Source of the DNA: UBA5336 sp039818165
GTDB taxonomy: Bacteria; Pseudomonadota; Alphaproteobacteria; Caulobacterales; Hyphomonadaceae
Length of the DNA stretch: 64,000 nt
Reading direction: 5' to 3'
Assembly: GCA_039818165.1 (NCBI GenBank)
Contig: JBCBUL010000004.1
Coordinates: forward strand, 62,001 to 126,000
Positions 16,278-23,900 of this stretch are shown here, in pieces. How positions within the stretch are numbered: the first letter of the stretch is position 1; every line of letters begins with the position of its first letter. The notes beneath the pieces are model-generated. The model made no database searches, was not told the origin of the DNA, and worked only from the letters and a program-made list of their open reading frames with translations. The position numbers and the translations under genes were made by a program.

Positions 16278-18182
16278 ATGCTGACATCGCTGCGAGAACT
16301 CCTCAGATCCAAATGGATCGGCGGTCTGGTTTTTGGTCTGGTCATTGTGTCCATGGCTCTATGGATCGACTTGCCCGGTCTCTCAGGTGGCCTGGGAAAT
16401 CAGGCTGTGAAGGCCGGTGAACGCGGTTTCACGCTGCAAGAGTTCGATGAACGCCTTGAACAGGTGTTGCGCCTGCAGCGCCAACAAGGCGGCGTCGTCA
16501 CCCGGCGCGAAGCGGTGGAAGAAGGCCTGGTTGATCAGCTGTTCGCAGTTGAAACGTCGAGGATGGCCAATCTTGGCTATGGTGCGCGTATCGGCGCCGC
16601 TGCGACGGATGACTACTCAACAGCGCGCGTTCTGGAAGATGAGAGCTTTATTGACCCCGTTTCAGGCACCTTCAACGCTGACCGCTATCGCCGGGTGCTG
16701 AACACAAATCAGCTCACACCGGAGCTCTACGAGCAGAATTTGCGCGATGCGCGCACGCTGAACACGCTCGTGTCCGGCATCGAGGCGGCGATATCCGTGC
16801 CGCCATCCTTCTCACAGCTACAGGCTACTTATCTGGCAGAAAGCCGGTCTGTGAATTGGTTGGTGGTTGGTAGCGACGATGTGGGGGCAGCCCAGATACC
16901 CACCGAAGAAGACCTTTCAGCATTCTATGACGAACAGGCGGCTCGGTTTGCGGTGCCAGAACGCCGAGTTCTCTCGGTTTTGAGCATCTCGCCATTGGAT
17001 TTCATTCACACGGTCGAAGTTGCCCAGGAAGATCTTCGGGCGATCTATGAGTCGCAGAAAACTCAACGGTTTTCAGGCCCCGAACAGCGCCGTTTCCTCG
17101 AGGTTTTTGCAACCACAGAAGCGGCTGCAACCGAAGCATTTGGCCGACTGGCCGGAGGGGCTCCAGCTGAGACATTTACGATGCCCGAAATCGCTGCAGT
17201 ACAGTCTCGCACGACATTGCAGAATGAACTGGCCAACACGGAACTTGCCGAAGCTCTCTTCAACCAGAACACACGTGCAGGCGGGGTCGTTGGCCCCTAC
17301 CCGTCAGGCGATCTATGGCTCGTGGCACGCCTTGACGAGATCGTCCCGGGCACGCCAACGCCTTTCGAAGTGGTCAGCGAACTTATTGAGGAAGAGTTTT
17401 CCGTCAGAGAAGCCGAAAACAGGTTCCTTCAGATCGAAGCGGATCTTTTTGACTATATCGGCCGCGGCCTGACCTTGCGGGAAATGGCGGCCGAGCTCGG
17501 CGCGCCGGTCATCACCTACGTCCCGGTGTCTCAGACAGGACGACTCGCAGACGGAACGGTCATTCCTGGCCTCGGCGGCAATCCAGACCTGATGGGAGCG
17601 GCGTTCGAAGGGCGTGTTGACCAAGTCACGGACCCCATTGAGGGCGAGAACGTGATCCATCTCGTAGAGGTGCAGGAAATCCTCGCGCCCTACACGCCTG
17701 AACTTGCGGACATTCGCGACCGCGTCGAAGCGGCCTATGTGACCAGCCAGGAAAGCGAGGCTTTGTCCCGGTTCGCTAATTCACTTGTTGACGACATCCA
17801 GGCCGGTAGCCGAACGCTGTCAGACGTCAGCGAGGGTTTGGATATTCCGCTCAATTCGTCGGTCCGTCCCATTTCGCGCGCGAATTATGAAGGCGTTGTG
17901 CCACAGCAACTTCTTGTGCCGGTTTTCAACGCGAGCGCAGGTGACGTGTTCACGCTCCCTGGCCCGGGCCCAGGACAAATGCTTGTTGCTGAAGTCACCG
18001 AAATCACACCCCCCGAACCGGTTGAAATCGAAGTCCTCAGCGGTCTCGTCGGCGTGGAGCTTGAGCAATCCCTGCGCAATGACTTGCTGACGGCGATGGA
18101 AAACGAATTCCGCGAGACGCTCGACGTTCAAGCCGATGGTGCCGCACTCGAGGCGTTCAAACGACAGATTCTGGACCAGTAG
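16278..18182 (+). CDS. PpiD-like periplasmic peptidyl-prolyl isomerase/chaperone (SurA_N family)
   Basis: A 634-residue protein with a single N-terminal membrane helix at about residues 14-31 (GLVFGLVIVSMALWIDLPG), typical of PpiD, which holds a folding chaperone at the periplasmic face of the Sec translocon. After it comes a SurA-N-like helical domain (TLQEFDERLEQVLRLQRQQ, VTRREAVEEGLVDQLF, LNTNQLTPELYEQNLRD). The middle region, about 230-370, resembles a degenerate parvulin domain (VAQEDLRAIYESQKTQRFS, RRFLEVFATTEAAATEA). The catalytic parvulin residues are not clear, as in many PpiD proteins, so chaperone activity is safer than isomerase. trpE starts two bases after its stop, so the two are transcribed together. 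Confidence 0.82.
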   Translation: MLTSLRELLRSKWIGGLVFGLVIVSMALWIDLPGLSGGLGNQAVKAGERGFTLQEFDERLEQVLRLQRQQGGVVTRREAVEEGLVDQLFAVETSRMANLGYGARIGAAATDDYSTARVLEDESFIDPVSGTFNADRYRRVLNTNQLTPELYEQNLRDARTLNTLVSGIEAAISVPPSFSQLQATYLAESRSVNWLVVGSDDVGAAQIPTEEDLSAFYDEQAARFAVPERRVLSVLSISPLDFIHTVEVAQEDLRAIYESQKTQRFSGPEQRRFLEVFATTEAAATEAFGRLAGGAPAETFTMPEIAAVQSRTTLQNELANTELAEALFNQNTRAGGVVGPYPSGDLWLVARLDEIVPGTPTPFEVVSELIEEEFSVREAENRFLQIEADLFDYIGRGLTLREMAAELGAPVITYVPVSQTGRLADGTVIPGLGGNPDLMGAAFEGRVDQVTDPIEGENVIHLVEVQEILAPYTPELADIRDRVEAAYVTSQESEALSRFANSLVDDIQAGSRTLSDVSEGLDIPLNSSVRPISRANYEGVVPQQLLVPVFNASAGDVFTLPGPGPGQMLVAEVTEITPPEPVEIEVLSGLVGVELEQSLRNDLLTAMENEFRETLDVQADGAALEAFKRQILDQ

Positions 18183-18184
18183 CA

Positions 18185-19633
18185 ATGGCCGCCAACCGGT
18201 TGTATGTGCGCCGACGCATTGGCGATGTGGAAACGCCTGTCAGCGCACTTCTGAAACTCGGACCGGACAATCCGGGTACGTTTCTGTTCGAGTCGATTGT
18301 CGGCGGCGAGAAGCTTGGCCGCTACTCTTTCATTGGCCACGATCCGCTTGAGTGGCTTCAGGTCAAAAACGATACAGCTGAGACCAGCGCCTCGGGCGAC
18401 TTCACAAGTGCATCGACCGACAAGCGCGATATGGACGGCTCCCCCGTCGACGCCCTTCGTGCATACGCGGCGCAAGCACAGGATGTCGAAACAGACTGGG
18501 GTGACCTGCCCCCCATGGCGTCGGGCGCGTTCGGTTATGTCGGATATGATTTCATCCGCTATGTCGAACCTGTCGATATTCAATCCAAAGACGTTCTGGA
18601 TGTGCCAGAGGCAGTGCTCGTCATTCCCAGGCTGGTCATCATCTTTGACCATCTCCATCAGGAAATCCTGCTTGTCGCGCGTTTTGGGAAAGACGACACC
18701 GCTGCGGCTGAGGCGTATCTGGACCAGGCCGAAGCCCGACTGGACGCGCCCTCGCCTATGCCGCCCAGATGGGATGGATCGCCATCGGATATCGCCGTTA
18801 CGTCCAACACGACCAAGACGCGATACTTTGAGATTGTCGAGGCCGCCCGCGCGTACACGCGAGCCGGTGACATTTTCCAGGTGGTTCCGAGTCAGCGCCT
18901 GTCGACGCCTTCACCGGCGAGGTCGGTGTCATTCTACAGGGCGCTGCGGCGCCTCAATCCGTCCGCCTTCATGTTTCATATGAACCTCGGCGACGTGCAG
19001 TTGGTCGGGTCCAGTCCGGAAATTCTAGTGCGCGTGCGCGGTGGCCGCGTCGCAATCCGGCCTATCGCCGGAACCCGCCCGAGGTCTGGCGATGCTGCTG
19101 AAGACGCGAGGCGCGCTGCGGACCTGTTGGCTGACCAGAAGGAAGTGGCTGAACATCTCATGCTGCTCGACCTGGGCCGCAATGATGTTGGACGCGTGGC
19201 GGCTTATGGCAGCGTTGAAGTGACGGAGCGCTTCATCATCGAACGGTATAGCCATGTGATGCACATTGTCTCCCACGTGGAAGGTGACTTGCGTGATGGC
19301 GTTTCAGCCGTCGACGCGCTGCTTGCCGGGTTCCCAGCCGGAACGGTTTCAGGCGCACCGAAAATTCGCGCCATGCAGATCATTGACGAACTCGAAAGCG
19401 AACGCCGCGGGATCTATGGCGGCGCCGTGGGCTATTTCGGCTGGAATGGCGATATGGACACTTGCATTGCCCTGCGCACGGCGGTGATCAAGGACGGCAC
19501 CCTCCATTTGCAAGCCGGAGGCGGCGTCGTGCTCGACAGCGACCCACAATACGAGTTCGACGAGACGCTCCACAAGATCGGCGCCCTGAAGCGCGCTGCG
19601 GAAATGGCCCCAATGTTCGAGCACGATCAATGA
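18185..19633 (+). CDS. trpE: anthranilate synthase component I
   Basis: A 482-residue chorismate-utilising enzyme that forms anthranilate with ammonia supplied by TrpG. The catalytic core is clear: RAYTRAGDIFQVVPSQRLS, RLNPSAFMFHMNLGDVQLVG, IAGTRPRSGDAAEDARRAADLL, AEHLMLLDLGRNDVGRVAAY and FPAGTVSGAPKIRAMQIIDE. Near the N-terminus, TFLFESIVGGEKLGRYSFIG corresponds to the tryptophan feedback site (the L-L-E-S region; here LFES). The ATG is two bases past the ppiD stop, and the end overlaps trpG by four bases (ATGA), so no separate trp leader or attenuator is visible. Control is likely at the ppiD promoter or by feedback inhibition. Confidence 0.97.
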   Translation: MAANRLYVRRRIGDVETPVSALLKLGPDNPGTFLFESIVGGEKLGRYSFIGHDPLEWLQVKNDTAETSASGDFTSASTDKRDMDGSPVDALRAYAAQAQDVETDWGDLPPMASGAFGYVGYDFIRYVEPVDIQSKDVLDVPEAVLVIPRLVIIFDHLHQEILLVARFGKDDTAAAEAYLDQAEARLDAPSPMPPRWDGSPSDIAVTSNTTKTRYFEIVEAARAYTRAGDIFQVVPSQRLSTPSPARSVSFYRALRRLNPSAFMFHMNLGDVQLVGSSPEILVRVRGGRVAIRPIAGTRPRSGDAAEDARRAADLLADQKEVAEHLMLLDLGRNDVGRVAAYGSVEVTERFIIERYSHVMHIVSHVEGDLRDGVSAVDALLAGFPAGTVSGAPKIRAMQIIDELESERRGIYGGAVGYFGWNGDMDTCIALRTAVIKDGTLHLQAGGGVVLDSDPQYEFDETLHKIGALKRAAEMAPMFEHDQ

Positions 19634-20211
19634 GCGCACCGTCCATTCTCGTCATCGACAATTATGACAGCTTCACCTGGAATCTCGTTCACTATCTCGA
19701 AGAAATTGGCGCGCGCACCGACGTGATTCGCAATGACCAGATTTCTGTGGACGACGCTTTGGCCCGAAAGGATGATGGCATTGTTCTGTCACCGGGCCCC
19801 TGTACGCCAAATGAGGCTGGAATCTGCGTCGAGTTGATCCGTGCCGCGCCTGCGAGCCTTCCTATTCTGGGAGTGTGTCTCGGCCACCAGTCCATTGGAC
19901 AAGCTTGCGGCGGCGCGGTGATCACCGCGCGCGAAATCCGCCACGGCAAACTTAGCCGCATTCGGCATGACCAGGGCCCCCTCTTCTCAGGTCTGCCTGA
20001 GACGTTCGACGTCGTTCGCTACCATTCCCTTGCAATTCGAACGGAAGACCTGCCAGACGCGCTGACCGCCGATGCATGGACCGAGGATGGAGAAATCATG
20101 GCCGTGCGCCATGTCTCGCGACCGGTCTACGGCGTCCAGTTCCACCCCGAGAGCATTTTGACAGAACACGGCCACGCCCTATTGGAAAACTGGCTGCGGA
20201 CAACCCAATAA
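19630..20211 (+). CDS. trpG: anthranilate synthase component II, glutamine amidotransferase
   Basis: A 193-residue class I amidotransferase that passes ammonia from glutamine to TrpE. The start ATG 19630 overlaps the trpE stop in ATGA, the classical coupling of trpE and trpG. The motifs are complete: SILVIDNYDSFTWNLVHYL at the N-terminus, the SPGPCTPNEAG loop, nucleophile Cys in LGVCLGHQSIGQ, and the His/Glu pair in YGVQFHPESI. A hairpin terminator follows directly after the stop, so the ppiD-trpE-trpG transcript ends here. trpD and trpC are separated from it by the oppositely oriented lipoprotein gene. Confidence 0.97.
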   Translation: MSAPSILVIDNYDSFTWNLVHYLEEIGARTDVIRNDQISVDDALARKDDGIVLSPGPCTPNEAGICVELIRAAPASLPILGVCLGHQSIGQACGGAVITAREIRHGKLSRIRHDQGPLFSGLPETFDVVRYHSLAIRTEDLPDALTADAWTEDGEIMAVRHVSRPVYGVQFHPESILTEHGHALLENWLRTTQ

Positions 20212-20215
20212 AGAA

Positions 20216-20250
20216 ACGCCCCAGGCTTTAGCCCGGGGCGTCTTCTGTTT
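20216..20250 (+). terminator. rho-independent terminator after trpG
   Basis: ACGCCCC at 20216-20222 pairs with GGGGCGT at 20235-20241, with GGCT/AGCC continuing into the loop, followed by TCTTCTGTTT. It lies five bases after the trpG stop and between convergent genes, so it may also serve the minus-strand gene ending at 20266. Confidence 0.8.
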
Positions 20251-20265
20251 AGCAATGTATATTGC

Positions 20266-21162
20266 TTAAGCTGGCTTCCGGAAGCGCAACGTCATGCGAT
20301 CGGATTCGCCAATCGCATCGACGGCAGCGCGTTCCGGTGTGCCTTCTTCGGTGGTGGCGCGCGAAGGCGGAAGGCGCCAGACAAAGTCATCCTCGCCGGG
20401 CACGTCCAGCGGGTTGGCATTGATCTCGCTCGTGGCATCCAATTCGAACCCGCCCGCTTCAAACGCAGCGACCACAGCGCTTTGCTTCAAGTAGCCTGCA
20501 TTGCCATCAGCCCACTCATCGCTGTTGCCCTCTGGGCCGCGATGTTGGACGACGCCAACGACACCGCCGGGCTTTAGCAAGTCATAGGCCTCGGAAATCG
20601 CGCCAGACATGGTCGAAAGTTCGCCCTCCGCACGGTTCAAATTGTGCAGGGCGCGGATGAACACAACAGCATCAACGGTGCCAGCATTTTCAGAGACCTG
20701 ACCGTCCGTCATCTTGTATTGCTGGATGTCCGCACCGTCTTCGCCGTACCATTCGCGAGCGCCGGCGGCCCAACCATTGCTGCGTTCAATAAAGCCCGCA
20801 ATGCGGTCTGGGTCTGCGTTCTCTCCAAACAGGACGGGCCAGATCTCATCTGGATAGTGGGCTCCGATAAGCTGTCCTTCGGGCCCAAGATACGGGATCA
20901 GGATTTTGGAGTACCAGCCGCCACCCGGCAGAGCTTCCACGACGGTCATGCCAGGTTCGATCTCAAAAAAGGCGATCGTTTCGCCAGGGTTGCGGGCGTT
21001 ATAGCGCGCCTTCGCTTCATCTTCCTGCGCCGCAAGCGCCGCATCCAAAGCCGTTGTTGCTTCGGCGGAAAGTCCGGCTGGCTCTTCTGCCGGCACAATG
21101 GATTGGCACCCGGCCAGAGCGATGGCAGCGGTGGCTGCAAGCAGCATTGAAATGGTCTTCAT
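20266..21162 (-). CDS. lipoprotein with SAM-methyltransferase-like fold
   Basis: A 298-residue protein from ATG 21160-21162, with GGGAGATGA upstream. The N-terminus MKTISMLLAATAAIALAGC is a clear lipoprotein signal with lipidation at Cys19. The body has class I methyltransferase elements: GMTVVEALPGGGWYSKILIPYLG in place of motif I, VDAVVFIRALHNLNRAEGE as motif IV region, and EAYDLLKPGGVVGVVQHRG as motif post-II. It resembles the COG4798 predicted methyltransferases, which commonly carry signal peptides. Because S-adenosylmethionine is not expected in the periplasm, a methyltransferase function there is doubtful; the usual D/E-x-G-x-G-x-G glycines are partly altered. It sits against the trp genes, between trpG and trpD. 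Confidence 0.78.
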   Translation of the reverse strand: MKTISMLLAATAAIALAGCQSIVPAEEPAGLSAEATTALDAALAAQEDEAKARYNARNPGETIAFFEIEPGMTVVEALPGGGWYSKILIPYLGPEGQLIGAHYPDEIWPVLFGENADPDRIAGFIERSNGWAAGAREWYGEDGADIQQYKMTDGQVSENAGTVDAVVFIRALHNLNRAEGELSTMSGAISEAYDLLKPGGVVGVVQHRGPEGNSDEWADGNAGYLKQSAVVAAFEAGGFELDATSEINANPLDVPGEDDFVWRLPPSRATTEEGTPERAAVDAIGESDRMTLRFRKPA

Positions 21163-21300
21163 AGGTTCATCTCCCTCGGTTGGCGCGTTTGTCGCATGCT
21201 GCATTCGGCTGTAAAGCGAAAAACGCGTTCCGATACTCACACTATCGCGTGATTGTGACAGGGGCTGTTCAGCCTTGCAGGCTCGCGCTACTCCCCCACC

Positions 21301-22326
21301 ATGACTGACGCTCTCCAATCTGCCATCGAGGCCATTGCCCGCCATGAGCCTTTACCCCCCTCCCTGCTTGAAGGCGCCTTTGACGCGCTCTTCACCGGCG
21401 ATGCTCCAACAGAACTAATCGCAGCCTTTCTGACGGGGCTTGCCGTGCGCGGCGAGACGGCAAGCGAATTGATCGCCGGCGCGAAAATCATGCGTGCCCA
21501 CGCCACGCGGCATGACATCGAGGGCCCGCTAATCGATACCTGCGGCACAGGGGGCTTGCCGTGGAAGAGTCTGAACACGTCGACGGCCTCAGCGATTGTC
21601 GTGGCAGCCGCCGGTGGTCGTGTGGCCAAGCATGGCAACAGGTCCGTTCCTCCGAAGACGGGCAGCGCAGACGTGCTTGAAGCCCTTGGCGTCAACCTGG
21701 AGATTGATAGCGCGACGTTCCGCGCCTGTATCGAAGGCGCAGGCGTTGGGTTCCTGTTTGCACGTACGCACCATACGGCCATGCGCCATGTGGCCCCGGT
21801 TCGCGCCGCGCTTGGCATCCGAACGGTCTTCAACCTGTTGGGGCCGCTTACAAACCCCGCTGGAGCGAGCCATCAGATCCTTGGCGTGTATGACGCGAAA
21901 TGGATAGAGCCCATGGCCACTGCGCTCGCCGAACTCGGCGTTGAGAAAGCCTGGGTCGTCCACGGCCTCGATGGCATTGATGAGATTTCCATCTCCGGGG
22001 TGACCGCGGTCGCCGCTGTTGAAGACGGGCAGGTCAACACATTCGAGATCACGCCTGCAGATGCAGGACTAGCCACGAGTCCGCTCTCCAGCCTCGAAAG
22101 CACGGACGTAAACGGGAATGCGAGAGCCATTGAAGACCTTCTGGACGGCCAGGAGGGACCCTTTCGGAATGTCGTCTGCCTGAATGCCGGCGCAGCGCTC
22201 CATCTTTTGGGTCTCGCCACGGATCTGCGCGAAGGCGCTGAAACCGCCACCAAAGCGATCGATACCGGCGGGGCACAGAAAACACTGACCAAGCTGGTCA
22301 ACCTGTCCCATGGTCGGGAGGCTTGA
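21301..22326 (+). CDS. trpD: anthranilate phosphoribosyltransferase
   Basis: A 341-residue enzyme transferring phosphoribose from PRPP to anthranilate. The family blocks are present: FLTGLAVRGETASELIAGAK, the phosphate-binding GTGG, VAKHGNRSVPPKTGSADVLE and RTVFNLLGPLTNPAGASHQ. The PRPP/metal loop reads CGTGGLPWKSLNTSTAS, whereas most family members have GTGGDG followed by a small residue and N-I-S-T; the conserved Asp is Leu here and Ile is Thr. Its end overlaps the trpC region, and the pair is probably co-transcribed with lexA downstream. It is divergent from the lipoprotein gene at 21162, so a promoter should lie in 21163-21300. Confidence 0.95.
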   Translation: MTDALQSAIEAIARHEPLPPSLLEGAFDALFTGDAPTELIAAFLTGLAVRGETASELIAGAKIMRAHATRHDIEGPLIDTCGTGGLPWKSLNTSTASAIVVAAAGGRVAKHGNRSVPPKTGSADVLEALGVNLEIDSATFRACIEGAGVGFLFARTHHTAMRHVAPVRAALGIRTVFNLLGPLTNPAGASHQILGVYDAKWIEPMATALAELGVEKAWVVHGLDGIDEISISGVTAVAAVEDGQVNTFEITPADAGLATSPLSSLESTDVNGNARAIEDLLDGQEGPFRNVVCLNAGAALHLLGLATDLREGAETATKAIDTGGAQKTLTKLVNLSHGREA

Positions 22327-22331
22327 TCTAC

Positions 22332-23150
22332 ATGGACATTCTAGGATCCACCGGCACGGCGCTCGACGCCATCCTGACCTACAAGCTCGAAGAAGTTGCC
22401 CACGCCAAGTCCGCGACCCCATTATCGTTGCTAAAGACACGGGCTGAGTCGGCGCCACATCCGCGAGGCTTCGTCGCGTCCTTGGACACCGTAGCGGCAA
22501 CGGGCGAGAATGCACTGATCTGCGAACTCAAGCGCAAAAGCCCCTCCGCTGGCGAAATCCTGCCTGGCGCAGACCCGGTCGCAATTGCGACTGAGTATGA
22601 AGCCGGCGGCGCAGCATGTCTGTCTATTCTGACGGATGGGCCAAGTTTTGGCGGCAATCTGGAAGATCTGGAAGCGATCCGCACGGCGGTTGCCCTGCCT
22701 TTGTTGCGAAAAGACTTCATGGTGGACCCATGGCAAGTGATTGAGGCCCGCGCCCACGGCGCCGATGCGATCCTCGTGATCCTGGCCGCAGTCGACGATG
22801 CCCTCGCTTACGCTCTGTGTAATACAGCCATCGAGTACGGAATGGATATTCTGGCAGAGGTTCACAACGCCCATGAACTCGACCGCGCACGAGCCCTACC
22901 CGTGCGCTTGATGGGTGTGAACAACCGAAACCTGAAGACGATGACGACCGACTTGGTGGTGACGGAAACCCTGGCCCCACTCATCCCGCCGGACATGGCG
23001 CTGGTGTCGGAAAGCGGCGTGGCGAATGAGGCAGATATAATCAGACTGCGCGACACAGGCGCCCGGAGGTTTCTTGTTGGTGAAAGCCTGATGAAGCAAC
23101 CCAGCCGTGCAGATGCTGTTCAAACTCTCCGCAAGGCTGGAACCAATTGA
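22332..23150 (+). CDS. trpC: indole-3-glycerol phosphate synthase
   Basis: A 272-residue TIM-barrel protein from ATG 22332; a TTG nine bases earlier overlaps the trpD stop and is less likely. Catalytic residues are in ALICELKRKSPSAG (Lys and Glu), LPLLRKDFMVDPWQV (Lys in the R-K-D-F motif), LAEVHNAHELDRA (Glu) and LMGVNNRNLKTM (Asn). ALVSESGV and RRFLVGESLM complete the phosphate site. It has no fused TrpF domain. The stop lies ten bases before the SOS box and 66 before lexA, so trpDC readthrough into lexA is possible. Confidence 0.97.
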   Translation: MDILGSTGTALDAILTYKLEEVAHAKSATPLSLLKTRAESAPHPRGFVASLDTVAATGENALICELKRKSPSAGEILPGADPVAIATEYEAGGAACLSILTDGPSFGGNLEDLEAIRTAVALPLLRKDFMVDPWQVIEARAHGADAILVILAAVDDALAYALCNTAIEYGMDILAEVHNAHELDRARALPVRLMGVNNRNLKTMTTDLVVTETLAPLIPPDMALVSESGVANEADIIRLRDTGARRFLVGESLMKQPSRADAVQTLRKAGTN

Positions 23151-23160
23151 CCCAGAACGG

Positions 23161-23175
23161 GAACGAGTATAGAAC
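23161..23175 (-). promoter_or_regulatory. SOS box, alphaproteobacterial LexA operator
   Basis: GAACGAGTATAGAAC reads on the minus strand as GTTC-N7-GTTC, the direct repeat bound by LexA in alphaproteobacteria. Extra GAAC copies stand before it (23155) and after it (23182). It lies 41 bases upstream of the lexA start, so LexA should repress its own gene, as in other bacteria. Confidence 0.85.
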
Positions 23176-23216
23176 ACCTGTGAACACTCGAATCATGGCG
23201 GATCGGAGTCGGCATA

Positions 23217-23900
23217 GTGCTTACAGCGAAGCAGAAAGAGCTACTGCTCTATATTCACAGTAAAATTAAGGAGGATGGCGTCTCGCCCTCCTTCGATGAG
23301 ATGAAGGATGCGCTGAACCTCGCCTCGAAGTCAGGTATTCACCGACTGATTACGGCGCTTGAGGAGCGCGGCTTCATCCGGCGGCTTGCACACAGGGCTC
23401 GCGCCCTCGAAGTGATCAAACTACCGGAGTCCGCGACGCCTGCAGCGCCGCCTCGAGGGCGGCAGACCTTCAAACCTTCACTCGTTGGGGCTGGACGCGC
23501 CAGCACTGGCCGGGCTGTGCCATCGCTCCCTGTTCTGGGCAAAATTGCTGCTGGTGTTCCGATTGAAGCCATTCAAAACGAGGTCGCCCGGGTCGAGACG
23601 CCTGAGGACTTTGCCGATGAGGAGGCGTATTTCGCACTCCAGGTTGAGGGCGAGTCGATGATCAATGCTGGCATCCATGACGGCGACCTGATTGTCCTCA
23701 AGCGCACCGATACGGCCAACACGGGCGAAATTGTTGTCGCACTTATCGATGAGAACGAAGCGACTTTGAAACGACTGCGCCGCAAGGGCGAGTCCGTTGC
23801 ACTGGAAGCCGCAAACCCCGCCTTCGAGACACGGATATTTGGCCCCGACCGTGTACGCATCCAGGGACGCCTCGTCGCCCTCATCCGGCGCTACGACTGA
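23217..23900 (+). CDS. lexA: LexA repressor
   Basis: A 227-residue SOS repressor that starts at GTG. The N-terminal winged helix (KELLLYIHSKIKEDGVSPSF, SKSGIHRLITALEERGFIRR) binds operators. The C-terminal autopeptidase cleaves between Ala112 and Gly113 (KIAAGVPIEA) and uses Ser147 (VEGESMINAG) and Lys185 (EATLKRL), all present. A canonical operator lies in front of it. The linker between the domains is longer than in E. coli LexA (Pro/Arg/Ala-rich, about residues 70-105), which is common in alphaproteobacteria. Its last ten bases overlap the convergent comEC gene. Confidence 0.97.
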   Translation: MLTAKQKELLLYIHSKIKEDGVSPSFDEMKDALNLASKSGIHRLITALEERGFIRRLAHRARALEVIKLPESATPAAPPRGRQTFKPSLVGAGRASTGRAVPSLPVLGKIAAGVPIEAIQNEVARVETPEDFADEEAYFALQVEGESMINAGIHDGDLIVLKRTDTANTGEIVVALIDENEATLKRLRRKGESVALEAANPAFETRIFGPDRVRIQGRLVALIRRYD

